Shown here one piece after another: positions 5,662 through 13,207 of a DNA stretch of 13,896 nucleotides. The stretch's first letter is position 1. The number at the start of each line of letters is the position of its first letter. The position numbers were made by a program, and so were the translations under genes. Source of the stretch: an uncultured Actinomycetes bacterium (GTDB lineage: Bacteria; Actinomycetota; Actinomycetes; Nanopelagicales; Nanopelagicaceae). Location of the stretch: positions 1-13,896 of the forward strand of contig CAIPQX010000004.1 in assembly GCA_903867285.1 (NCBI GenBank), read 5' to 3'. Under the pieces are notes generated by a model. That model saw only the letters and a list, made by a program, of their open reading frames with translations, did not search any database and was not told where the DNA came from.

Positions 5662-7860
5662 ATGCCACTTCATCATAAGCACAAATCGACCGCTCCTTGG
5701 CTGGAAGTTGTTGTCATGCCATCGGATTGGGACAACGCTGAGCCCGCTCTCTTAAACAACATGCTTGTAGAGATGGTCCTCATTCGAACCTTCGAAGAGT
5801 ATTTATTGGAATTGGCCGCAGCCTCGCTGATTCACGGACCGGTTCACTCAAGTATCGGCCAAGAGGGCGGTGCGGTCGCGTCAGCACTCCCTTTACGTAG
5901 CGCAGATAGCGTTAACGGCTCGCATCGCGGGCACCATCAATTCTTAGCGAAGGTTTTGACACATCTTCAGCCCCAAGGCTTTGATCCACGTGCAGAATTC
6001 TCTCCAGCGGTGCGTGATGTGGTTTTACGTACCCTCGCCGAAATCGCCGGTCTAGATCGTGGATTTAGCCATGGGCGTGGGGGCTCGATGCACCTTCAAA
6101 TGAAGGAAGCTGGCGCTATGGGCACCAATGCAATCGTCGGAGGCGGAGTACCGCTGGCTGCTGGATTTGCGTGGTCGCATAAGTTCGCGGGAACCGATGC
6201 GGTATCGGTGACTTACTTCGGTGATGGCGCCATAAACATCGGTTCAACGCTGGAAAGTTTCAACTTGGCGTCGGCATGGAAGTTACCTATCTGTTTCTTC
6301 ATTGAAAACAATATGTACGCGGTGTCAACACATGTGATGGAATCCACGGGGGAGCCTCGCCTATCAGCACGCGGTCAAGGATTTAATATTCCCAGCTGGA
6401 AAGTTGATGGCATGAACCCTCTCGCGGTTCATATTGCCATGACTGAAGCCGTCGCACATATGAGAGCCGGCAATGGACCAACCATGATTGAAGCCGATGT
6501 TTATCGCTATTTCCACCAGAGTGGAACTTTCCCGGGCAGCGCCTTTGGTTATAGGACAAAAGAGGAAGAGGCTAGTTACAAGGCGCGCGATCCTATTTTG
6601 CAGGTTTCATCTCATCTCATCCGCCGCGGACTGATCACTCAAGTTGAAATTGATGCGCTGATTGCTCGTGGCAAGAAGTTGATGGAAGAGACTGGAAATA
6701 TCTTGCTCGAACCAATTCCTGATTCAAATCCACCGAAGCGCAAAATTAGGGATGGCGAATGGCCCGATCCGGCATTTGTTAATACTGGAGTGCGCGGAGA
6801 TCTGAGCGAATTTAATGGTGCGCGTTATTCAGAACTTAATTCACACCAAGGTGAAATTGTGGAGGCGAAGTTCATAGATTCTGTTGCCAAAGTATTAGGT
6901 AGACAGATGGAGAAAGATAATTCTGTTGTCATTATGGGCGAAGATGTGCATCGCCTAGCGGGTGGAACAAACGGCGCGACCAAGGGTTTGAAAGATCGTT
7001 TTCCCGATCGCATCCTTGGTACACCGATTAGCGAGAATGCATTTACTGGTCTTGGTGGCGGAATAGCTATCGATGGTCGTTTTAAGCCGATCGTGGAATT
7101 TATGTATGCGGACTTCATGTGGGTCGCAGCTGACCAACTCTTTAATCAGATAGGCAAGATGCGCCACATGTTCGGCGGTGACGGAGCAGTCCCATTTGTT
7201 CTTCGAAGCAAAGTAGCGATGGGTACAGGTTATGGATCGCAACACTCTATGGACCCCGCCGGCGTCATGGCTACAAATCCCGGCTGGAGAATTGTCGCTC
7301 CCACCACTCCATTTGATTACGTCGGATTAATGAATAGCGCATTGCTCTGCAAAGACCCAGTGATCGTGCTTGAGCACGTGGATCTTTACAACTCCACGGG
7401 CCCATCACCTGTCACCGATCTGGACTACTGCATTGCAGTTGGCAAGGCAGCGGTTCGTCGGAGCGGCTCCGAATTAACAATTCTGACCTATCTGGCGATG
7501 ACCAACTATGTTTTGGAAGCGGTCGCTGAATTCCCGGACGTTGATTCCGAAGTAATTGATCTACGTTGGCTAGATCGCGCCAGCATCGACTGGGAGACGA
7601 TCGGAGCTTCTATTAAGAAGACCGGCAATGTCTTGATCGCCGAACAGGGTGCCATCGGAACTTCCTACGGGGGTTGGCTAGCCGATGAGATTCAAAGGAG
7701 ATACTTCAAGGATCTCAAGGGTCCAATTGAGCGTGTTACAGGCGGGGAGGCCTCTCCGTCGATCAGCAAAGTGCTGGAGCGGGCTGCAATTGCGAAGAAA
7801 GAAGAAGTAGTTAGTAAATTGCAGGCATTGAAAGATTCCGGACGATTTAACGTTAACTAA
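5662..7860 (+). CDS. Fused E1 alpha-beta thiamine-diphosphate-dependent 2-oxoacid/acetoin dehydrogenase
   Basis: A single 732-residue chain joins an E1 alpha module (about 30-350) and an E1 beta module (about 398-725). Alpha hallmarks are GSHRGHHQFLAK (86-97, acetoin-dehydrogenase-like), HGRGGSMH (137-144) and the thiamine-diphosphate/Mg motif from GDGAINIG (187-194) to IENN (214-217). Beta hallmarks are MGEDVHRLAGG (425-435), Glu459 in PISENAFTG and His528 in GSQHSMDP. The phosphorylation-loop segment, normally like YRYxGHS, reads YRYFHQSGTFPGSAFG (281-296), so the conserved His is Gln286. The usual reaction is oxidative decarboxylation of a 2-oxo acid (or acetoin cleavage) with transfer to lipoyl-E2, but no E2 or E3 gene is in the window. 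It may use a distant E2, or release an aldehyde for the next gene's enzyme. ATG 5662 immediately follows the VOC stop with AAGGA four bases ahead; Met19 (5716) is an alternative start. Confidence 0.9.
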   Translation: MPLHHKHKSTAPWLEVVVMPSDWDNAEPALLNNMLVEMVLIRTFEEYLLELAAASLIHGPVHSSIGQEGGAVASALPLRSADSVNGSHRGHHQFLAKVLTHLQPQGFDPRAEFSPAVRDVVLRTLAEIAGLDRGFSHGRGGSMHLQMKEAGAMGTNAIVGGGVPLAAGFAWSHKFAGTDAVSVTYFGDGAINIGSTLESFNLASAWKLPICFFIENNMYAVSTHVMESTGEPRLSARGQGFNIPSWKVDGMNPLAVHIAMTEAVAHMRAGNGPTMIEADVYRYFHQSGTFPGSAFGYRTKEEEASYKARDPILQVSSHLIRRGLITQVEIDALIARGKKLMEETGNILLEPIPDSNPPKRKIRDGEWPDPAFVNTGVRGDLSEFNGARYSELNSHQGEIVEAKFIDSVAKVLGRQMEKDNSVVIMGEDVHRLAGGTNGATKGLKDRFPDRILGTPISENAFTGLGGGIAIDGRFKPIVEFMYADFMWVAADQLFNQIGKMRHMFGGDGAVPFVLRSKVAMGTGYGSQHSMDPAGVMATNPGWRIVAPTTPFDYVGLMNSALLCKDPVIVLEHVDLYNSTGPSPVTDLDYCIAVGKAAVRRSGSELTILTYLAMTNYVLEAVAEFPDVDSEVIDLRWLDRASIDWETIGASIKKTGNVLIAEQGAIGTSYGGWLADEIQRRYFKDLKGPIERVTGGEASPSISKVLERAAIAKKEEVVSKLQALKDSGRFNVN

Positions 7861-7872
7861 GAAATCTAGGAC

Positions 7873-7878
7873 AGGGGA
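7873..7878 (+). promoter_or_regulatory. Ribosome binding site choosing GTG 7884
   Basis: AGGGGA ends five bases before GTG 7884 and eleven before the in-frame ATG 7890. The shorter spacing favours the GTG start for the aldehyde dehydrogenase. Confidence 0.55.
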
Positions 7879-7883
7879 AGCTT

Positions 7884-9314
7884 GTGGATATGCAATTGAA
7901 GACCGATCTATTTATCAATGGCCAATGGGTAAAAGGTGCAGGTTCGCTGCCGGTTATGAATCCGAGCACCGGTGAACTCATCGCAGAAATTTCTACTGCG
8001 GATCAAGCCCAGTGTGACGCTGCCATAACAGCCGCTCACGATGCATTTCCGGCATGGGCCAAGACGCCATCACGCGTGCGTTCTGAAATCTTGCGCAAGG
8101 CATTTGAAATCATGACTGCCGAATCTGACCAGATCGCTCGGTTGATCTCAATGGAAAATGGCAAGACCTTCACCGATGCCAAAGGTGAGGTGAGCTATGC
8201 GGCAGAATTTTTCCGTTGGTTTGCTGAAGAAGCGGTTCGAACCCCAGGAGATTTCCGTCATTCACCAAGTGGCGATAAGCGAATTTTAGTTACCCATCAA
8301 CCCATTGGAGTTTCTTTATTGATCACTCCCTGGAACTTTCCTGCTGCGATGGCAACACGGAAGATCGGGCCAGCGCTCGCAGCTGGTTGCACCGTTATTT
8401 TGAAGGCAGCCTCCGAGACCCCACTTACAGCGATTTGGATCGTAGATATTATGCATCGCGCTGGAGTGCCAGCTGGTGTCGTTAACTTCATAATGCCGGA
8501 GAAGACTGGTGCCATGATCTCTCGCATGATGCACGATCCACGCCTGCGCAATGTCTCTTTCACTGGTTCAACTGAAGTTGGGCGGATTCTCATTAAAGAA
8601 TCGGCTGACTTGGTGCTACGCACATCGCTAGAGCTCGGCGGAAATGCCCCCTTTGTTGTTTTGGATGATGCCGACATAGACGAAGCGGTTAAGGGTGCCA
8701 TGGTTGCCAAGATGCGAAATGGCGGAGCTGCATGTACTGCAGCCAATCGCTTCTATGTCGCCAAAGCAGTGGCCGATGAGTTCACTCAGAAGTTCACCAA
8801 GGCGATGGATGATCTCAAAATGGCCGATGGCCTAGAAACTGGTGCTCAACTCGGTGCCAGCGTCTCTCGTAAAGAGCGCGACAAGATTGCAGAGTTAGTG
8901 GATTCGTCGGTGGCTGCTGGAGCGCAAGTGCGTTTAGGTGGCGTAACTCCCGCGGGCGATGGCGCTTTCTACCCAGCCACCGTATTAACGGTGCAGAAAG
9001 ACAATCCAATTCTGAACTTTGAAGTCTTTGGACCGGTCGCTCCCATCGTCACCTTTGACACCGATGCCGAAGCGATTGCGCTCGCAAATTCCACAGAATA
9101 TGGGCTAATTGCCTATGTTTACTCATCTGATCTCAAGCGTGCGATCAGGACCGCAGAAGCTCTAGAGGCGGGAATGATCGCCATTAACCGTGGCGTCGTT
9201 TCTGATCCTGCCGCTCCCTTCGGCGGGGTTAAGCAATCTGGATTGGGCCGCGAAGGCGGTTTCGCTGGTATTCACGAATTTCTAGAGACCAAATACATCG
9301 GCGTAGAAATTTAG
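7884..9314 (+). CDS. NAD(P)-dependent aldehyde dehydrogenase, succinate-semialdehyde dehydrogenase-like
   Basis: 476 residues, normal for the family. All catalytic elements are visible: the cofactor-side TPWNFPAAMATRKIGPALAAG (148-168) with Asn151, Lys174 in ILKAASETP, FTGSTEVG (226-233), the general base Glu250 in LELGGNAP, the nucleophile Cys284 in GGAACTAANR, and FEVFGPV (379-385). The C-terminus PFGGVKQSGLGREGG (445-459) is typical. The CTAANRFYV stretch and overall length resemble succinate-semialdehyde dehydrogenases (GabD class). Close relatives also oxidise other semialdehydes and glycolaldehyde-type substrates, so the substrate stays open. It is last in the catabolic run, 23 bases after the E1 gene, and is well placed to oxidise an aldehyde made by the E1 enzyme or by the hydroxyacid dehydrogenase. 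Confidence 0.93.
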   Translation: MDMQLKTDLFINGQWVKGAGSLPVMNPSTGELIAEISTADQAQCDAAITAAHDAFPAWAKTPSRVRSEILRKAFEIMTAESDQIARLISMENGKTFTDAKGEVSYAAEFFRWFAEEAVRTPGDFRHSPSGDKRILVTHQPIGVSLLITPWNFPAAMATRKIGPALAAGCTVILKAASETPLTAIWIVDIMHRAGVPAGVVNFIMPEKTGAMISRMMHDPRLRNVSFTGSTEVGRILIKESADLVLRTSLELGGNAPFVVLDDADIDEAVKGAMVAKMRNGGAACTAANRFYVAKAVADEFTQKFTKAMDDLKMADGLETGAQLGASVSRKERDKIAELVDSSVAAGAQVRLGGVTPAGDGAFYPATVLTVQKDNPILNFEVFGPVAPIVTFDTDAEAIALANSTEYGLIAYVYSSDLKRAIRTAEALEAGMIAINRGVVSDPAAPFGGVKQSGLGREGGFAGIHEFLETKYIGVEI

Positions 9315-9364
9315 GCACTAAGAATCCTGCGGAGTCAGGAGTAGGCTTCAGGAATCTAATTAAT

Positions 9365-9369
9365 AGGAG
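9365..9369 (+). promoter_or_regulatory. Ribosome binding site for TTG start 9375
   Basis: AGGAG lies five bases before TTG 9375. It supports this rare start codon for the first ABC gene, whose N-terminus (LTAILKRYLRPYRAQV) is the normal amphipathic elbow helix of such exporters. Confidence 0.65.
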
Positions 9370-9374
9370 TCCTG

Positions 9375-11111
9375 TTGCTCACTGCGATACTTAAGAGATA
9401 CCTGCGCCCTTATCGGGCACAGGTTTATCTCATCCTCTTGATGCTGCTTGTTCAAGCGATTGCGAGCTTGTACCTACCTAATCTCAATGCCGATCTCATT
9501 AATAACGGTATTGCTAAAGGAAGTGTTGGTTATATCTGGCATATCGGAGAGATCATGCTCGCCTCCAGCGCCCTCGTGCTCGGGGCATCCATTTGGCTGG
9601 CTTTCTTGGCGGCGCGGGTCGCTATGGCATTTGGAAGAGATCTTCGTAGTGCGGTATTTGTGGCAGTTGAAGGATTTTCCGCCCGCGAGCTGAATAAATT
9701 CGGGGCACCATCTCTTATCACTAGAAATACCAACGACGTGCAGCAAGTTCAATTGGTTCTCTTCATGGGTTTCACAATGATGATTGGCGCTCCGATCACA
9801 GGAATTGGCGCCATCGTTATGGCTCTGCGCTCCAATCTTAAACTTTCATCTTTGTTGCTAGTTGTTCTTCCCATAATGACAGTTTTAATCATTCTCTTAC
9901 TTCGCCGCATCGTTCCTGCCTTTCGCATGATGCAGGTAAAGATAGACAGAATCAATTTAGTTCTACGCGAACAGATTGCTGGCGTCCGCGTTATTAGAGC
10001 TTTCGTGAAGACCAAGCAAGAGGAAGAGCGATTTGCCGAGGCTTCTCTCGATTTAATGCAGACCCAACTCCGCGTAACACGCACCTTTGCAGTGATGTTT
10101 CCTTCACTATCAATGATCCTCAACCTATCTTCGGTAGCGGTCATCTGGTTCGGCGGAAAATTAATTGACTCCGGAAACTTGCAAATCGGAAACATGACGG
10201 CATTTTTGACTTACATCATGATGATTTTAAGCAGCGTCATGATGGCAATCTTTATGTCACTGCAAATTCCACGCGCCGCTGCTTGCGCAGAACGTATCCA
10301 AGAGGTTCTCGATACCCAATCCTCGGTCGTTGAGACCCTGACGCCGCAGAACCCCGAGAAGCGTTTAGGCGTGATTGAGTTCGAAAACGTGGAATTTCGC
10401 TACCCCGGCGCAGAACATCCCATTCTTACTGGGATTTCATTTGTGGCCCACCCTGGAGAATTCACTGCAATTATCGGCTCCACCGGCTCTGGAAAATCAA
10501 CCTTACTAAACCTGATCCCCCGCTTTATTGATGTCACGGCCGGAAAGGTAAAACTCGATGGAATTGATGTGCGTGACCAGGCACTGGAGTCGCTCTGGTC
10601 GGAAATCGGTTTAGTTCCCCAGCGCTCATTCCTCTTTGGCGGAACCGTTGCGCAGAACTTGCGGTATGGCAAGGCGGATGCGAGCGATGAAGAGTTGTGG
10701 AGCGCTTTGGAGATTGCACAAGCTCGGGACTTTATCGACGAACTTCCCGAAAAACTGGAAGCGCGCGTTGCCCAAGGTGGTACAAATTTCTCTGGTGGAC
10801 AACGTCAGAGACTTTCGATTGCCAGAGCTCTCGTCAAAAAACCGCAACTCTTGATATTTGATGACTCATTTAGCGCCTTGGATTACACCACCGATTCCAA
10901 ATTGCGCAGTGCCTTGCACGAAGTAATGGGTCATACGACAATGATCGTTGTCGCACAACGCGTTTCAACTATTTTGCAAGCAGATCAAATAGTGGTCTTA
11001 GATGAAGGCAGAGTTGTCGGGATTGGAACTCACACAGATCTTATGAAAAACAGTGAGACTTACCGCGAAATTGTTCTCTCGCAATTGAGTCCAGAGGAGG
11101 CCGCTTCATGA
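9375..11111 (+). CDS. ABC exporter half-transporter with degenerate ATPase site (heterodimer subunit A)
   Basis: 578 residues: a six-helix type IV exporter membrane domain (about 15-310) followed by an ATP-binding domain. The nucleotide motifs are Walker A GSTGSGKS (368-375), Q-loop Gln416 (LVPQRS), signature FSGGQRQRLS (472-481) and Walker B LLIFDD (492-497). Asp497 stands where the catalytic Glu should be, and Gln528 (VVAQRVSTI) where the switch His should be. This Asp/Gln pair is the pattern of the degenerate-site subunit in asymmetric exporters such as TM287/TM288. Its own signature is canonical and would complete the active site of its partner, encoded next with a 4-base ATGA overlap. 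It follows the aldehyde dehydrogenase by 60 bases with no obvious terminator or promoter between, so read-through from the catabolic operon is possible. Drugs, lipids or peptides are typical cargo; none can be named. Confidence 0.93.
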   Translation: MLTAILKRYLRPYRAQVYLILLMLLVQAIASLYLPNLNADLINNGIAKGSVGYIWHIGEIMLASSALVLGASIWLAFLAARVAMAFGRDLRSAVFVAVEGFSARELNKFGAPSLITRNTNDVQQVQLVLFMGFTMMIGAPITGIGAIVMALRSNLKLSSLLLVVLPIMTVLIILLLRRIVPAFRMMQVKIDRINLVLREQIAGVRVIRAFVKTKQEEERFAEASLDLMQTQLRVTRTFAVMFPSLSMILNLSSVAVIWFGGKLIDSGNLQIGNMTAFLTYIMMILSSVMMAIFMSLQIPRAAACAERIQEVLDTQSSVVETLTPQNPEKRLGVIEFENVEFRYPGAEHPILTGISFVAHPGEFTAIIGSTGSGKSTLLNLIPRFIDVTAGKVKLDGIDVRDQALESLWSEIGLVPQRSFLFGGTVAQNLRYGKADASDEELWSALEIAQARDFIDELPEKLEARVAQGGTNFSGGQRQRLSIARALVKKPQLLIFDDSFSALDYTTDSKLRSALHEVMGHTTMIVVAQRVSTILQADQIVVLDEGRVVGIGTHTDLMKNSETYREIVLSQLSPEEAAS

Positions 11112-13075
11112 GTCAGCGTGCACCTCAAGGTGGGCGCCCACCCATGGCTGGAAGTGTAGGTCGAGGCGGCCCTATGGCCGGGATGATGGGCGGTCCTCCG
11201 CAAAAATCAAAAGATTTCAGGGGTTCGTTGCGCCGACTCCTTGGTGAAGTCGGTGAAGAACGTAAAACTTTATACGCAGTCTTTGCTCTGATATCCGCAG
11301 CAGTCACAATCGGATCACTAGGGCCCAAGATATTGGGCCATGCAACGAACGATATTTTTTACGGATTCTTAGGTCGCAAATTACCTGCTGGTGTCTCTAA
11401 AGCTCAGGTGGTTGCTGGACTGCGCGCCAAGGGCCAAAACACTTTGGCAGATGTGGTGAACAAAAGCGGAGTAATACCCGGCAAAGGAATTGATTTCAGC
11501 GCAGTTGCACACTGGATCTTCTTGGCGATCGGGTTATACATAGTCTCATCGCTATTTTTGTGGTTGCAGCAATATCTCTTGGCTGGGGTTACCCAAAAGA
11601 CCGTCTTTAGATTACGCCGGTTAGCAGAAGAGAAGATCGGGCGTCTACCACTTAGCTATTTTGACGGCACATCTCGCGGCGACTTACTTTCTAGAGTCAC
11701 AAACGATGTGGACAACATTTCCACATCCATGCAGCAGGGTTTATCGCAGATTTTGAACTCAGTACTTACCGTTGTTTCGGTGCTGGCGATGATGGTGTGG
11801 ATCAGTCCACTTCTTGCGCTCGTTTCACTCATTGCCATCCCGCTTTCTATGTTTGTATCGATTCGCATCGCCAAGGCCTCCCAGAAGCAATTTATTGCGC
11901 AATGGGATTGGACTGGAAAACTCAATGGCCACGTTGAAGAGATGCACACCGGCGCCGCACTAGTAAAAGTTTTCGGTCGTCGCAGACAGGCGATCACGGA
12001 TTTTGGGGTGCTCAACGAAAATCTCAACATGAGTTCGTTTAATGCGCAATTTATGTCGGGCATAATCATGCCTGCGACGACTTTCATTTCCAATCTCATA
12101 TATGTAGGAATCTCAGTACTGGGTGGTTATCGCGTGGCAACTGGCACTATGTCACTCGGTGATGTGCAGGCGTTTATTCAATACTCTCGCCAATTTGGCA
12201 TGCCGCTAGCTCAGATTGCTGGATTGATGAATACCGTGCAATCCGGGGTTGCATCCGCAGAGCGCCTCTTTGAATTATTAGACGCGCCTGAGGAAGAACC
12301 GGATCGCGAACCCAGTGTGCCGGTTGTGCGGGCGACGGGAGCGATCTCCTTCAAAGACGTTTCATTCCGGTACAAAGAGGACCAACCCCTCATCGAACAC
12401 TTTAATCTTGACGTAGCCCCGGGTCAGACGGTTGCAATCGTGGGACCGACAGGAGCCGGTAAAACCACTTTGGTGAATTTGATAATGCGCTTTTACGAAA
12501 TTGATGGCGGCCATATAACTTTGGATGGCGTTGATACTCGAGATATCACCCGCGATGATCTGCGGCGCCAATTTGGAATGGTCTTGCAAGATACCTGGCT
12601 CTTCTCCGGCACGATTCAAGAGAATATTGCCTTTGGCTCAACCGATCCTTCACTCGATGCGGTGGCAGGCGCGGCGAAAGCAGCAAACATCGACCACTTT
12701 ATTCGAGGCTTGCCAGGCGGTTATGACTCGCTCTTAACGGATGAAGATGCAACGGTTTCCAATGGGGAGCGTCAACTTCTCACCATTGCTCGGGCCTTCA
12801 TGGCCGATCCCGCGGTACTTATTCTCGATGAGGCTACCTCTTCGGTTGATACGCGCACCGAGGTATTGGTTCAACGTGCGATGGCAAAGCTTCGCCTAGG
12901 TAGAACAAGTTTCGTCATTGCGCACAGACTTTCGACGATCCGAGATGCCGACACTATTTTGGTTATGGACAAAGGAAGCCTGATCGAACAAGGGAATCAT
13001 GAAGAGTTGATGGCTGCCCGGGGATTCTATTTCGACCTTTACGCCAGCCAATTTGCCTCCGCCGCGACCGAGTAA
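11108..13075 (+). CDS. ABC exporter half-transporter with active ATPase site (heterodimer subunit B)
   Basis: 655 residues. It opens with a Gly/Pro/Met-rich tail (1-33, e.g. RGGPMAGMMGGPP), likely disordered and cytoplasmic. Six transmembrane helices follow, with an unusually long insert between helices 1 and 2 (about 80-130, including LPAGVSKAQVVAGLRAKGQ), probably on the outer face; I have seen such inserts in actinobacterial members. The ATPase motifs are Walker A GPTGAGKTT (446-454), Gln494 (VLQDTW), Walker B LILDEATSSVD (571-581) with catalytic Glu575, and switch His606 (IAHRLST). The signature is non-canonical, VSNGERQLLT (550-559), instead of LSGGQ. Together with subunit A this gives one competent and one degenerate ATP site. 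The start ATG has GAGGAGG six bases upstream and overlaps the previous stop by 4 bases, so the two subunits should be made in step. Confidence 0.94.
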   Translation: MSQRAPQGGRPPMAGSVGRGGPMAGMMGGPPQKSKDFRGSLRRLLGEVGEERKTLYAVFALISAAVTIGSLGPKILGHATNDIFYGFLGRKLPAGVSKAQVVAGLRAKGQNTLADVVNKSGVIPGKGIDFSAVAHWIFLAIGLYIVSSLFLWLQQYLLAGVTQKTVFRLRRLAEEKIGRLPLSYFDGTSRGDLLSRVTNDVDNISTSMQQGLSQILNSVLTVVSVLAMMVWISPLLALVSLIAIPLSMFVSIRIAKASQKQFIAQWDWTGKLNGHVEEMHTGAALVKVFGRRRQAITDFGVLNENLNMSSFNAQFMSGIIMPATTFISNLIYVGISVLGGYRVATGTMSLGDVQAFIQYSRQFGMPLAQIAGLMNTVQSGVASAERLFELLDAPEEEPDREPSVPVVRATGAISFKDVSFRYKEDQPLIEHFNLDVAPGQTVAIVGPTGAGKTTLVNLIMRFYEIDGGHITLDGVDTRDITRDDLRRQFGMVLQDTWLFSGTIQENIAFGSTDPSLDAVAGAAKAANIDHFIRGLPGGYDSLLTDEDATVSNGERQLLTIARAFMADPAVLILDEATSSVDTRTEVLVQRAMAKLRLGRTSFVIAHRLSTIRDADTILVMDKGSLIEQGNHEELMAARGFYFDLYASQFASAATE

Positions 13076-13131
13076 TTCCAAAGGTAAATCCTTACAAAAA
13101 GCGGGATTTCACCTGCAAAACTCTCGCATTA

Positions 13132-13148
13132 AGCCTGTTTTAGCCTGT
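13132..13148 (+). repeat. Tandem AGCCTGT direct repeat, 10-base period
   Basis: AGCCTGT occurs at 13132-13138 and again at 13142-13148, exactly one helical turn apart, in the 132-base gap before the permease gene. It could be a regulator site or chance. Apart from this and the small hairpin at 13173-13186, I see no clear promoter or terminator in 13076-13207. Confidence 0.3.
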
Positions 13149-13172
13149 AAGGTCAGCGGATATCTCACCCGC

Positions 13173-13186
13173 GCATCGCTAGATGC
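13173..13186 (+). other. Small hairpin in the leader of the permease gene
   Basis: GCATC and GATGC form a 5-base stem around the loop GCTA, ending nine bases before the GGAGG ribosome binding site. There is no following T-run, so it is not a terminator. Any effect on translation is speculative. Confidence 0.25.
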
Positions 13187-13195
13187 TCTCTACTC

Positions 13196-13200
13196 GGAGG
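13196..13200 (+). promoter_or_regulatory. Ribosome binding site for GTG start 13208
   Basis: GGAGG sits seven bases before GTG 13208, an ideal spacing. It fixes the start of the right-edge permease. Confidence 0.75.
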
Positions 13201-13207
13201 TCTTTAC

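Noticed and set aside
8297..8746. Long open frame antisense to the aldehyde dehydrogenase
   Set aside because: It lies wholly within a gene with complete family motifs, and its translation shows no recognisable domain. The same holds for the other antisense frames, e.g. at 3478-3885 and 9749-10195.
9325..9340. TCCTG/CAGGA hairpin after the aldehyde dehydrogenase as a terminator
   Set aside because: The stem is only five bases and no T-run follows.
9355..9360. TCTAAT as a -10 box for the ABC genes
   Set aside because: There is no acceptable -35 at 16-18 bases, and transcription would begin within the ribosome binding site.
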